Of a stretch of DNA of 64,000 nt, positions 24,114-33,680 are shown piece by piece. A program made the position numbers and the translations under genes. This stretch comes from Desertimonas sp963772825. Its GTDB lineage: Bacteria; Actinomycetota; Acidimicrobiia; Acidimicrobiales; Ilumatobacteraceae. Each line of letters starts with the position of its first letter. Position 1 is the stretch's first letter. Under the pieces are notes generated by a model, which was not told the DNA's origin, searched no databases, and saw only the letters and a program-made list of their open reading frames with translations. The stretch covers positions 19,489 through 83,488 of the forward strand of contig CAVYYX010000016.1 of assembly GCA_963772825.1 (NCBI GenBank), read 5' to 3'.

Positions 24114-26786
24114 CTACAAGCCGCTGAGCACATCGAGGATCTGGTCGCCGTAGCGCTCCAGTTTGGTCGGGCCGATGCCGCCACACGCCGCCAGCTCCGC
24201 CGCGTCGCGGGGCTTGGCGACGGCGATGCCGCGAAGGTGTCGATCGTTGAGCACGACGTACGCAGGCACGTCGTCGACCTTGGCGCGCATGGCCCGCCAG
24301 TCGCGCAGCGCCTTCTCGGCGACGACGGCCTCGGCGGACAGTTCGACATCGATCGGGACCGGGTCCCGCCGCGGCGGCCGCTTGGCTGCGTCCGGCCGGG
24401 CGATTCGCGTCGGTGGGCGCTTGGGTGCCGAGCCGTCGAGCTCGTCGAGAAACGGTGATCGTCGCGAGTGGTCGGCGAGCACGGCGACGCGGTGTCGTCC
24501 CCGGGTGATGCCGACATGCAGGACTCGGCGCTCCTCCTCGAGGTCTTCGGCAAGGCGGTGCGGCGTGATGCCGTCGACGACGCCGAACACCGCAACGTGG
24601 TCCCACTCGCGGCCCTTGACCCGGTGGATCGTCGACACGACGACGCCTTGTGGGTCTCGCTCGGCGTGGAACGCTTCGCGCAACCACGGTTCGAAGGTGG
24701 CGGCGTCAGGATGGAGGTCGGCAACGGCGAGCAACCCGTCGAGATCGTCGAGGTGGCTGGCGCCCTGGCCGCCCCCGCTGCGGTCGAGCAGGCTCATCGC
24801 CGAGCCGAGCCCGACCGAATCGCGAACCACCCCGAGGACGTGGCGAGTCGACCCAGTGCGACCCGCATCGACGACCAGACGCAGGTCCTCGGCGAGGTCG
24901 AACACCTTGTTCTGGTCCTTGTCGGGGACCTGCGTGGCCAGCGCGGCGATCGTCCCGACGGTCCACGTCCTGCGCCGGGAGATGCGCTCGGGGAACCACT
25001 GCGGGAGCCCGCGAGACGGCCGCCGGAGGATCTCCACGACATCAGCGGCTGCGAACCCGTCGGGGTTGCCGGCGATGCGGAGGTAGGCGAGCGCAGCCCG
25101 CAGCCCGGTGCGCCCGAGGAGGTCGGGCGTGAGGACGGAGTTGAGCGGGACGCCGGCGGCGCGCAGGGCGACATGAGGGGCGAGGAGGATCGAGTTCACC
25201 CGGGCGAGCACGGCGATCGACGCCGGCTGGGCACTCGGTTCGGAGAGCCATCCGGACACCACGGCGACGATCGCCTCGGCGCCGCCGTCCGCCTCGTGAT
25301 CGACCACTCGCATCGATCCCGGCGATGCGTCGTTGCGCTCGCCGGCGACGATCTCCTTGGCAACGCGGCGCTCGTTGTAGCCGAGCAGCGTCGACGCGGC
25401 GGTGACGACCTCGGTCGGGCACCGGTAGTTGACGCGCAGGGCGTGTTCGCCTGCGCCCGGGAACAGCCCTCGAAAGTCGATGAGGAACCGCGGGTCGGCC
25501 CCAGCGTGGCCGTAGATGCACTGGTCGTCGTCGCCGACGCCGAACACGTCGAGGGCCGGCAGGCTGAGCAGGCGGATCAGCAGGACGTGGGCTGGCGTGA
25601 GGTCCTGGAACTCGTCGACGAGGAGGTGCCGGCAGCGACGCTGCATCGCGGCGCGGAACGGTCCGTCGGCGAGAAGCGTCTCGATCGCCGCATAGATCTG
25701 TTCGTCGAAGTCGACGACCCGGCGGTCGCCCAAGGCGGCGCGGTAGCGGGGGAACAGCTCGCCGAGCCCGTCGACGTCGTCCCGCGAGCCCTCGACCTCG
25801 TGCGGATCGCGAAGGCCGAGGCGGACGGCCGCCAACGCTTCCAGGTACGGCCCGATCGGGTCGACGTTCGCCCGCCGCCGGCGGTGCCCGGGCAGCAACG
25901 AGTCGACGAGCCTGCGCACCTCCCGTTCGTCGATGACGTTCGGCTGGCTGCCGCGATGCTCGCGTAGCACCCACAGTCCGAGGGCGTTGAGCGTGCGGAC
26001 GTGCGGTCGAAACGCCGCGGTGCGCGCCGTCAGCTCGCGCTCGGCCTCTTTGTTGTAGGCGACGGCGAGCACCGACTCGGACTCATAGCCGCGGTCGACC
26101 ACGAGGTGGCGCAACCTCTCCGTGAGCACGCGAGTCTTGCCCGACCCCGCCGGGGCGATGACCCGCGCCGGGCCGCAGCGATGGCCGACTGCGGCGCGCT
26201 GGTCGGCGGCGAGGTCACCTCCGGGATCTCCGACGGTGGGCATCACGACCGCCCGGCCGGCTTCCACCGACTCGGCGTGAACGACCGACCCGACCTCGGC
26301 CGGGTCCCACGGCTGGCGCGGACCGCCGTCGACCCAGACCGGCGATCCGTCGGCTCGAAGTACATCGCCGATCGGTAGCGCCGTGGTCTCCGGCTCGAGT
26401 TCGACGACCGCACTTCCGGGCAGCAACCGGCTGGCCTTGCGCGCCCACCACCAGACGGGCGCGCCGTCACCTCGGCAGTCGTAGTTGTTCGCCCACACGA
26501 GGAAGTGCAGCCGATCGAACCACGGTTCGGTCTGCGGCGAGTGCGTCCAGGGTTCGCCGGTGATCGACAATGGGACCCGAAACGCCGCAGGATCGACGAG
26601 CAGGTCGATGACGATCGGCTGGCGGGCAGCCCAGCACCCGTGCAGCTGTTCGACGACGGCCTGCGGCGCGGCGAGGGTCGATGCGTCGATCGTCACCGAG
26701 GCGACGCCGTCCCAGAGTCCACGGACGCCATGGCCATCGGCGACGATCGCCCCGCGGCCGAACACGGCGAGCGGGTCGATGGGCAC
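24114..26786 (-). CDS. UvrD/Rep-like superfamily 1 helicase with HRDC-like C-terminal domain
   Basis: The 890-residue protein has the UvrD motifs: Walker A APAGSGKT at 211-218, motif II VDEFQD at 390-395, motif III GVGDDDQCIYG, motif IV VNYRCP, and VVSTIHRVKGREW plus RRVLHVGITR (motifs V and VI). The last 50 residues end LAACGGIGPTKLERYGDQIL, an HRDC-type helical domain. About 200 residues precede Walker A, far more than in UvrD, and they match nothing I know. It should unwind or translocate on DNA 3'-5' in repair or recombination. It is single in its transcription unit, divergent from the phosphatase gene. Confidence 0.9.
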   Translation of the reverse strand: MPIDPLAVFGRGAIVADGHGVRGLWDGVASVTIDASTLAAPQAVVEQLHGCWAARQPIVIDLLVDPAAFRVPLSITGEPWTHSPQTEPWFDRLHFLVWANNYDCRGDGAPVWWWARKASRLLPGSAVVELEPETTALPIGDVLRADGSPVWVDGGPRQPWDPAEVGSVVHAESVEAGRAVVMPTVGDPGGDLAADQRAAVGHRCGPARVIAPAGSGKTRVLTERLRHLVVDRGYESESVLAVAYNKEAERELTARTAAFRPHVRTLNALGLWVLREHRGSQPNVIDEREVRRLVDSLLPGHRRRRANVDPIGPYLEALAAVRLGLRDPHEVEGSRDDVDGLGELFPRYRAALGDRRVVDFDEQIYAAIETLLADGPFRAAMQRRCRHLLVDEFQDLTPAHVLLIRLLSLPALDVFGVGDDDQCIYGHAGADPRFLIDFRGLFPGAGEHALRVNYRCPTEVVTAASTLLGYNERRVAKEIVAGERNDASPGSMRVVDHEADGGAEAIVAVVSGWLSEPSAQPASIAVLARVNSILLAPHVALRAAGVPLNSVLTPDLLGRTGLRAALAYLRIAGNPDGFAAADVVEILRRPSRGLPQWFPERISRRRTWTVGTIAALATQVPDKDQNKVFDLAEDLRLVVDAGRTGSTRHVLGVVRDSVGLGSAMSLLDRSGGGQGASHLDDLDGLLAVADLHPDAATFEPWLREAFHAERDPQGVVVSTIHRVKGREWDHVAVFGVVDGITPHRLAEDLEEERRVLHVGITRGRHRVAVLADHSRRSPFLDELDGSAPKRPPTRIARPDAAKRPPRRDPVPIDVELSAEAVVAEKALRDWRAMRAKVDDVPAYVVLNDRHLRGIAVAKPRDAAELAACGGIGPTKLERYGDQILDVLSGL

Positions 26787-26842
26787 GGGTGGACTCTAGG
26801 CACCACCTGTCACGGTCGGCAGCGCGTGTACCGTGCGCCTCC

Positions 26843-27469
26843 GTGGCCGCCCGTGTCCTGCTGATCCGTCACGGTGAGACGGACTGGACCGCAGATCGTC
26901 GGCACACCGGACGCACCGATCTGCCGCTCAATGACCAGGGCCAGCGCAGGGCCCGCCAACTCGCCCCGTTCCTCGCCTCGTTCCCGGACGCCGCCCTCGC
27001 CACGGTGTTCACCAGTCCGTTGCTGCGGGCCCGCCAGACCAGCGAGCTGGCCGGGATGGGCGAGCGAGCCGTGGTCGACGACGACCTCGTCGAGTGGGAC
27101 TACGGCGAATTCGAGGGAGCGCGCACCGCCGACCTGCGGGCGACGGACCCTCGGTGGTCGATCTGGACGACCGAGATCCGCTCCGGAGAGACGCTCGACG
27201 AGGTCGCAGGGCGTGCCGACGCCGTGCTCGCCAAATTGGGGGCGATCGAGGGGATCGCCCTGCTGTTCGCCCACGCCCACTTCCTGCGCATCCTCGCCGC
27301 CAGGTGGTGCGGCTGCCCAGCCGCAGCAGGCCGCCACCTGACGCTGCTCCCCGCCAGCATCAGCGTGCTCGGGTACGAGCGCGAGGTGCCGGTGATCGAG
27401 CAATGGAACCTGAACACCGATTCACCTCCTGGGGTCGCCGATCACGGCTACGCTGGCATGGGCCAATGA
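26843..27469 (+). CDS. histidine phosphatase family protein (phosphoglycerate-mutase-like)
   Basis: The start at the GTG 26843 gives VLLIRHGETDW, where the RHG histidine is the phospho-acceptor, with later FTSPLLRARQT (second arginine) and LLFAHAHFLRILAA (second histidine). WDYGEFEG and the size of about 208 residues fit the small histidine acid phosphatase group rather than glycolytic mutase. It could act on small phosphate esters such as alpha-ribazole phosphate or glucosyl-3-phosphoglycerate; this is open. It precedes phoH by 37 bp. Confidence 0.88.
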   Translation: MAARVLLIRHGETDWTADRRHTGRTDLPLNDQGQRRARQLAPFLASFPDAALATVFTSPLLRARQTSELAGMGERAVVDDDLVEWDYGEFEGARTADLRATDPRWSIWTTEIRSGETLDEVAGRADAVLAKLGAIEGIALLFAHAHFLRILAARWCGCPAAAGRHLTLLPASISVLGYEREVPVIEQWNLNTDSPPGVADHGYAGMGQ

Positions 27470-27506
27470 ATTCGCCGATCGACAGACCTCCACGGCCGAC
27501 CATTAC

Positions 27507-28478
<972 letters not shown>

Positions 28479-28488
28479 GCGACACACC

Positions 28489-29013
28489 GTGACCGAACCT
28501 CGAAGTCTCACCGTCGGCAGCGACGACCAGGTTGTGGTCGTCGCTGCCGACGAGCAGTCGGACGTCGAGATCGACGTCGACCGATGGAGTCGCCTTGCCG
28601 CTGCCGCGCTGCGCGACGTGGGGCATCGCGGTGAGCTGACCCTCACGTTCGTCGACCGGGCCGAGATCGCCGCCCTCAACGAGGCGCACCTCGGTCACGT
28701 CGGGCCGACCGACGTGTTGTCGTTCCCGCTCGACGCCGCTGACGGCCAGCCTGCGGACGATGGCGCGATCCCGGTGCTGCTCGGCGACGTGGTCATCTGC
28801 CCGGACGTCGCTCGGGCCCAGGCGCCGGACCACGCCGGAACACTCGACGACGAACTGGCCCTGCTCGTCGTCCATGGAGTGCTGCACGTCCTCGGCCACG
28901 ATCATGCCGAGGCGGACGAAGCGGCCGTGATGCGGTCGAGGGAGCTCGAGCTGCTCGTCACTCACCACTGGGACGGTCCGCCGCCACCCGCCTTCCGCCA
29001 GGTCGAGGACTGA
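28489..29013 (+). CDS. ybeY: endoribonuclease YbeY
   Basis: The 174-residue product carries the metal-binding signature HGVLHVLGHDH, with zinc ligands His129, His133 and His139. Upstream lies the conserved LTLTFVDRAEIAALNE and TDVLSFP. YbeY is needed for maturation of 16S rRNA 3' ends and ribosome quality control. The GTG at 28489 gives the typical start; the ORF upstream belongs to phoH. The gap to the CNNM gene is two bases, so the three form an operon. Confidence 0.95.
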   Translation: MTEPRSLTVGSDDQVVVVAADEQSDVEIDVDRWSRLAAAALRDVGHRGELTLTFVDRAEIAALNEAHLGHVGPTDVLSFPLDAADGQPADDGAIPVLLGDVVICPDVARAQAPDHAGTLDDELALLVVHGVLHVLGHDHAEADEAAVMRSRELELLVTHHWDGPPPPAFRQVED

Positions 29014-29015
29014 CG

Positions 29016-30341
29016 ATGAGTGCAACCGAGCTGTGGATGCTGCTCGCGATCTTCGCCATCCTCTTGGTGCTCGCCTTCCTTGCTGTCGCCGAGACCGCCC
29101 TCAACCGCATCTCGCGGGTCAAGGCCCGGGCCATCTCCGACTCTCAGGACAGCAAGTCGGCCCGCGCATTGCTTCGACTCGTCACCCATCCTGAGCGCTT
29201 CATCAACCCGCTCCTCGTCACCGTCACGGTGTTGCAGATGGGTCAGGCCTTTCTCACTACGTTGCTGGCCGACGAGTTGTTCGGTGCCAAAGGTGTCGCC
29301 GTCGGCTTCGTGCTCAACGTCATCGTCTTCTTCGTGCTCACCGAGGCGGTGCCCAAGACCTGGGCGGTGATGTCCGCAGAACGAGCTGCTCTGTTCACGG
29401 CGCGTGCCATCGACTGGCTGGTGGCGTTCCCGCCGCTGCGCCTCGTGAGCCGGGCACTGATCGTGCTCACCAACGTGATCGTGCCCGGCAAGGGGCTCAA
29501 GGAAGGGCCGTTCGTCAGCGAGCAGGAGTTGCTCGGCATCGTCGGGGCCGCCGCCGACGACGAGGTGATCGAGCACGAAGAGCGCGAGCTGATCGAGAGC
29601 ATCATCGAGTTCGGCGACACGGTCGTGCGCGAGGTGATGGTTCCGCGTCCGGACATGCTCATCGTCGATCAGCAAGCGACCGTCACTGCCGCCCTCGACC
29701 TAGCGATCGCCGAGGGGGTGAGCCGGTTGCCCGTCCAGGGTGGCGACGGCGACGACATCGTCGGCCTCGCCTACACCAAGGATCTGATACGTGTCGAACG
29801 TGAGGGCCGCGGCGACGAACCAGTGCTCGACCTCGCCCGCAAGGTTCGCTTCGTGCCGGAGAACATGCCCGTCGCGCGACTGATGCGCGAGATGCAGCGC
29901 GACAAGTTCCACCTTGCGATCGTGGCCGACGAGTACGGCGGGATCGCCGGGCTGGTGACGCTGGAGGACTGCCTCGAGGAGCTCGTCGGTGAGATCGTCG
30001 ACGAGTACGACGTCGAGGCTGCCGATATTCAGCGGTTGCCTGACGGCGACTACCTCGTCGACGGTGGCACGCCGGTCGAGGACATCAACGAGCTGCTCGG
30101 CCTGACGTTGCCCGACGAGGATTGGGACACGGTCGGCGGGTTCATCTTCGGCACCCTCGAGCACGTTCCGGAGGTCGGTGAGGGCGTGATCCACGGGGGT
30201 TGGCAGTTCAAGGTCGACGAGGTCGACGGACGGCGTGTACGGCTCGTGCGGATCAGCGCTGCGGCGGCGGCGGCGTCGTCCCATGACGAGCAGCCGGCGG
30301 CCGAGGTGACGGCGGAGGCGTCCAACTCCGAGTCCAGCTGA
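29016..30341 (+). CDS. CNNM/CorC-type transporter or effector with CBS domains
   Basis: The 441-residue protein has a DUF21/CNNM membrane domain with four hydrophobic segments (about 5-28, 65-90, 97-115, 130-150), two CBS domains (about 200-320; VMVPRPDMLIVDQ, ADEYGGIAGLVTLEDCLEELVGEIVDE is the second) and a CorC_HlyC C-terminal domain. CNNM proteins export or sense magnesium or are metal-homeostasis effectors. The last 25 residues are acidic and Ala-rich. It is the third gene of the phoH-ybeY-CNNM unit found in many actinobacteria. The DEYGG motif supports the CBS call. Confidence 0.93.
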   Translation: MSATELWMLLAIFAILLVLAFLAVAETALNRISRVKARAISDSQDSKSARALLRLVTHPERFINPLLVTVTVLQMGQAFLTTLLADELFGAKGVAVGFVLNVIVFFVLTEAVPKTWAVMSAERAALFTARAIDWLVAFPPLRLVSRALIVLTNVIVPGKGLKEGPFVSEQELLGIVGAAADDEVIEHEERELIESIIEFGDTVVREVMVPRPDMLIVDQQATVTAALDLAIAEGVSRLPVQGGDGDDIVGLAYTKDLIRVEREGRGDEPVLDLARKVRFVPENMPVARLMREMQRDKFHLAIVADEYGGIAGLVTLEDCLEELVGEIVDEYDVEAADIQRLPDGDYLVDGGTPVEDINELLGLTLPDEDWDTVGGFIFGTLEHVPEVGEGVIHGGWQFKVDEVDGRRVRLVRISAAAAAASSHDEQPAAEVTAEASNSESS

Positions 30342-30370
30342 GCGGTCGCCGGCGGTTACGTTCGCAGCGC

Positions 30371-31135
30371 ATGGAGATCTCTCTGGCGGGCAAGACGGCA
30401 CTCGTCACGGGTGCGTCGAAGGGCATCGGCAAGGCGATCGCTGCGCAGTTCGCGGCGTCCGGCGCCAACGTGATGCTCAGCTCGCGCAAGCAGGATCAGC
30501 TCGAGGCGGCCGCCGCGGAGATCGCCGCATCCGGGGCCCAGGGGGAGACTGCCGTGTTCGCCGCCAACGCCGGCGATCTCGATGCGGCCGAGGCGTGTGT
30601 GGCGGCCACTGTCGAGCGCTTCGGCGGCCTCGACATCCTCGTCAACAACGCGGCGACGAACCCGTACTACGGGGCGACGCTGGACGTCGACCCGGCGCGG
30701 TTCGACAAGACGTTCGAGGTCAACCTGCGCGGGCCGCTGTTCTGGTGCCACCAGGCTTGGGAGGCGGCGTTCCAGCGGCGCCCGGGGGTCATCGTCAATA
30801 TCGCCTCCGTCGGCGGGCTGCGGGCCGAGTTCGGCCTCGGCGTCTACAACCTGACCAAGGCGGCGCTGATCCACCTCACCCGCCAGCTTGCCAACGAGCT
30901 CGGACCGACCCGCGTCGTCGGCGTGGCGCCGGGGCTCGTGCAGACCGACTTCGCCTCCGTGCTCGTCGACAACTTCGGCGAGGCGCTCGCCAAGCAACTC
31001 CCGACGAAGCGCCTCGGCGAGCCGGTCGACATCGCCAACCTCGTCACCTTCCTGGCCAGCGACGCCGCCAGTTGGATCACCGGCGAGACGTACGTGATCG
31101 ACGGCGGCGCCGGCGTCCGCGGCGGCGTCGTCTAG
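30371..31135 (+). CDS. SDR-family oxidoreductase (FabG-like)
   Basis: The 254-residue product has the cofactor loop GASKGIG at 14-20, the NNAAT motif at 92-96 and the catalytic residues Ser146 (NIASVGG), Tyr159 and Lys163 (YNLTK). This is a classical short-chain dehydrogenase resembling 3-oxoacyl-ACP/CoA reductases, probably NADP-dependent. The Gly14-Ala-Ser-Lys sequence is typical of NADP users. Substrate is not predictable. It follows the CNNM gene by 29 bp and may share its transcript. Confidence 0.88.
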   Translation: MEISLAGKTALVTGASKGIGKAIAAQFAASGANVMLSSRKQDQLEAAAAEIAASGAQGETAVFAANAGDLDAAEACVAATVERFGGLDILVNNAATNPYYGATLDVDPARFDKTFEVNLRGPLFWCHQAWEAAFQRRPGVIVNIASVGGLRAEFGLGVYNLTKAALIHLTRQLANELGPTRVVGVAPGLVQTDFASVLVDNFGEALAKQLPTKRLGEPVDIANLVTFLASDAASWITGETYVIDGGAGVRGGVV

Positions 31136-31154
31136 CCCGGCCCCGTTTCCCGTT

Positions 31155-31225
31155 CTGGGCGGCCTTCGGTCCGTTCCGAGATCGGGGCGGCGAGGGGTCC
31201 GATGACAACGTTTTCGGCCGCCCAG
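31155..31225. repeat. extragenic repeat with inverted CTGGGCGGCC ends (copy 1)
   Basis: CTGGGCGGCC at 31155-31164 is repeated in inverse at 31216-31225, around a 51-bp centre between the SDR and whiB genes. The 18 bases 31147-31164 and the 18 bases 31155-31172 both recur, inverted, in the element at 52226-52296. Such palindromic extragenic copies are typical of REP/MITE-like families. It could also act as the SDR terminator. Confidence 0.6.
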
Positions 31226-31283
31226 AATGCGCTCCCAGAGAGCGGTCACCATGGCTGTGACACCCCCTGTTCATGATGACCGC

Positions 31284-31559
31284 ATGAGCACTGTCGTCGT
31301 CAACTTTCCCGGTACACGGGCCGGGTCAGAGGTCGAGCCGCTGTGCGCGACGCACGATCCCGACTGGTGGTTCGATCCGGCAAGGTTCGACACGGCGATC
31401 GAGGTCTGCGGACGGTGCGAGATGCGCGCCGACTGCCTTGGCCAGGCCCTGCAGTCCGGCGAGCCGCTCGGGGTGTGGGGTGGCCTGACACCTGACCAGC
31501 GCGCTGCATTGCCCGATGCCGTCGTGATTCCGCTGTTCCCCAGCGCGAGCAGCTCGTGA
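31284..31559 (+). CDS. WhiB-family iron-sulfur regulator
   Basis: The 91-residue protein has the four cysteines of the WhiB domain (LCATHDP near 22, then CGRC and DCL near 47-56) and the GVWGG turn that marks the family. WhiB proteins bind a 4Fe-4S cluster and act with the sigma factor as transcription regulators of redox, sporulation or cell division; they are confined to actinobacteria and their phages, which dates the window to that phylum. Which WhiB subtype it is cannot be told. The start at 31284 fits; an upstream in-frame ATG near 31251 is possible. The stop lies 9 bp from that of menE. Confidence 0.95.
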   Translation: MSTVVVNFPGTRAGSEVEPLCATHDPDWWFDPARFDTAIEVCGRCEMRADCLGQALQSGEPLGVWGGLTPDQRAALPDAVVIPLFPSASSS

Positions 31560-31568
31560 CGGGCGTTG

Positions 31569-32696
31569 TCAGCTGGGTGTGGCGACTGGTCGCAGTGCTG
31601 ATCGCTGCGGCTTGCCAAGCGGCGTGGTCGGGATCGAGTCGACCAGCTGCAGCGCTCGTGGCGCGCAGTACGGCGGCAACACCTCACGTACGGCGCGGCG
31701 CAGGTCGTCGAGCGACGGCGCTTCGGGTCCAGCTACGACGACGTACGCCGTCACGACGTGGCCCCATTCGGCGTCAGGCGTGCCGGCCACCGCCACGTCC
31801 GCCACCCGGGTGTCGGCCCGGATCGCCCGCTCGACGGGCTCGGGCCACACGTTCTCGCCTCCGCTGATGATCAGGTCGCTGCGGCGACCGTCCACGGCGA
31901 GGCGTCCATCAGGGAGCCACCGACCGAGGTCGCCGGTCGCCAGCCAGCCGCTGGCTGTGGGATCGACGTCGGCATCGGCTCTGCGATAGGCACGCAGCAG
32001 CATCGGGCCGCGCACGTGGATTTCGCCGTCCTCGGCGAGGCGGACCTCGACGCCATCGAGGGGCACTCCGTCGTAGACGATCCCGCTTCCGGTCTCTGTC
32101 ATCCCGTAGGTGGTCACGACGTTGGCCGGGAGGTCATCGGGCGGCGCTGCACCGCCGAGCACGACGCGACGGAAGCTGGTGGCATCGATGCGGCGCAGCG
32201 CAGTGGCGACGAGGCTGACCAGGGTGGCCGACGCCGATTGCACGGCCACCGGGTCGAAGCGCGGGAGCACCGTGAGCCCGGTGCCCGTGCAGAGGGCTCG
32301 GGTGACGACCGCCAGGCCGCCGACGTGGGAGAGCGGCAGGCAGGCGAGCCAGTGGTCGCGGCCGGTGACCTCGAGCCGGGCGCTCGTTGCAGCCGCCGAG
32401 GCGGCGACGGCATCGTGGGTGAGCACGACGCCCTTCGGCTCGCCGGTCGAGCCGCTTGTGGCGACGACGAGGGCATCGCCGTCCTCCATGGGTCGGCCGC
32501 CCGGCTGGCGGTGTTCGAGGCCCTCGGCGTCGCGGACCACCGTCACGGCGAGGGCGGCAAGCTGTGCCGCCTTGGCGGCGGGCGGGAGCCGCTGGTCGAC
32601 CGGGAAGGCGGCGTCGCCGTCGTCCCACGTGCGGGTGAGGGCGTCGACGAACGCCGGGCCGGCGGGGACGTCGAGGGCGACGAGTCGGCCCGTCAT
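31569..32696 (-). CDS. menE: o-succinylbenzoate-CoA ligase
   Basis: The 375-residue AMP-binding enzyme has TSGSTGEPKGVVLTHD (P-loop), TYGMTETGSG and a SGGENVWPEPVE hinge, and ends PLGKPQRSAL with the C-terminal catalytic lysine. The short length (about 375 against 450-500) is normal for MenE in actinobacteria. It activates o-succinylbenzoate in menaquinone synthesis and is next to menA, menH and menD, which settles the assignment. It is divergent from menA with 102 bp between starts. Confidence 0.9.
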   Translation of the reverse strand: MTGRLVALDVPAGPAFVDALTRTWDDGDAAFPVDQRLPPAAKAAQLAALAVTVVRDAEGLEHRQPGGRPMEDGDALVVATSGSTGEPKGVVLTHDAVAASAAATSARLEVTGRDHWLACLPLSHVGGLAVVTRALCTGTGLTVLPRFDPVAVQSASATLVSLVATALRRIDATSFRRVVLGGAAPPDDLPANVVTTYGMTETGSGIVYDGVPLDGVEVRLAEDGEIHVRGPMLLRAYRRADADVDPTASGWLATGDLGRWLPDGRLAVDGRRSDLIISGGENVWPEPVERAIRADTRVADVAVAGTPDAEWGHVVTAYVVVAGPEAPSLDDLRRAVREVLPPYCAPRALQLVDSIPTTPLGKPQRSALRPVATPS

Positions 32697-32798
32697 CGCA
32701 GCACGCCCGGGCGTGGCAGTGCGCTCGCAGGTTGCGCTGGGCGCGTCACGGCGCCCATCATGCCGGGCGATGTGGTGCGATCGACGTGCGGGCGAGCG

Positions 32799-33680
32799 GT
32801 GAGCGTGAACCGCTGGATCGTCGGCGCCCGGCCGCGGACGCTTCCAGCTGCGCTCGTGCCGGTGGCGCTCGGGGTCGGCTGCGCGGCGGGCATCGGCCCG
32901 ATCTCGTGGTGGCGGGCCGCCCTGGCGCTCGTCGTCAGCCTGTCCCTGCAGGTCGGCGTGAACTACGCCAACGACTATGCCGACGGGGTGCGCGGGACCG
33001 ACGACGGGCGGGTCGGACCGCTGCGCCTGGTGGCCTCGGGGCTGGCGGCGCCGGGGGACGTCAAGCGCGCCGCGCTGGGTGCCTTCGCCGTCGCTGCGGT
33101 GTGCGGACTGGCGCTCGCCGCGTCGACGTCGTGGTGGCTGATAGCCGTGGGGGCGGCGAGCATTGCAGCCGCTTGGTTCTACACCGGCGGGCCGCGGCCG
33201 TACGGCTACTTGGGGCTCGGTGAGGTGTTCGTGTTTGTCTTCTTCGGGCTTGTCGCCACGGTCGGCACGACCTACGTGAGCGTCGAGGAGATCACCGCGC
33301 TGAGCATCGTCGTCGGCTGCGCCGCCGGCTTCGTGGCCTGCGCCCTGCTCGTGATCAACAATCTCCGCGACATCCCGACCGACGAGGTGGCCGGCAAGCG
33401 GACCTTGGCGGTTCGTCTCGGTGACCAGCGGACGAGGTGGCTCTACGTCGCCCTCATCGCCGCGACGTTCGTGGCCCTCGTCGTCAGCGCGGCGATCTGG
33501 CGGCCGGCGGCACTCATCGGGCTCGGCGCCGTCGTGTTCGCCCGTGCGCCGGTGCGCCAGGTCGTCGGCGGCACGCGGGGCCCGGCCCTGATCGGCGTGC
33601 TCGGCGCGACCGGCCGGCTACAGCTGGCGTTCGGCGCGCTGACGACGTTCGGACTGCTGCTCGGCGGGTGGATCGACTGA
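32799..33680 (+). CDS. menA: 1,4-dihydroxy-2-naphthoate polyprenyltransferase
   Basis: The product of about 293 residues has the two aspartate-rich prenyltransferase motifs, NYANDYADGVRGTDD and NNLRDIPTDEVAGKRTLA, with about eight membrane segments. MenA attaches the polyprenyl chain in the membrane to give demethylmenaquinone. The GTG at 32799 gives a start close to the conserved NRWIVGARPRTLPA; an ATG at 32760 would add 13 residues. Its last 63 bases overlap the convergent menH gene. Confidence 0.93.
   Translation: MSVNRWIVGARPRTLPAALVPVALGVGCAAGIGPISWWRAALALVVSLSLQVGVNYANDYADGVRGTDDGRVGPLRLVASGLAAPGDVKRAALGAFAVAAVCGLALAASTSWWLIAVGAASIAAAWFYTGGPRPYGYLGLGEVFVFVFFGLVATVGTTYVSVEEITALSIVVGCAAGFVACALLVINNLRDIPTDEVAGKRTLAVRLGDQRTRWLYVALIAATFVALVVSAAIWRPAALIGLGAVVFARAPVRQVVGGTRGPALIGVLGATGRLQLAFGALTTFGLLLGGWID

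Noticed and set aside
31758..32798. Long upstream extension of the menA frame
   Set aside because: It runs antisense through menE and encodes a low-complexity Gly/Arg-rich product; menA starts at or near 32799.
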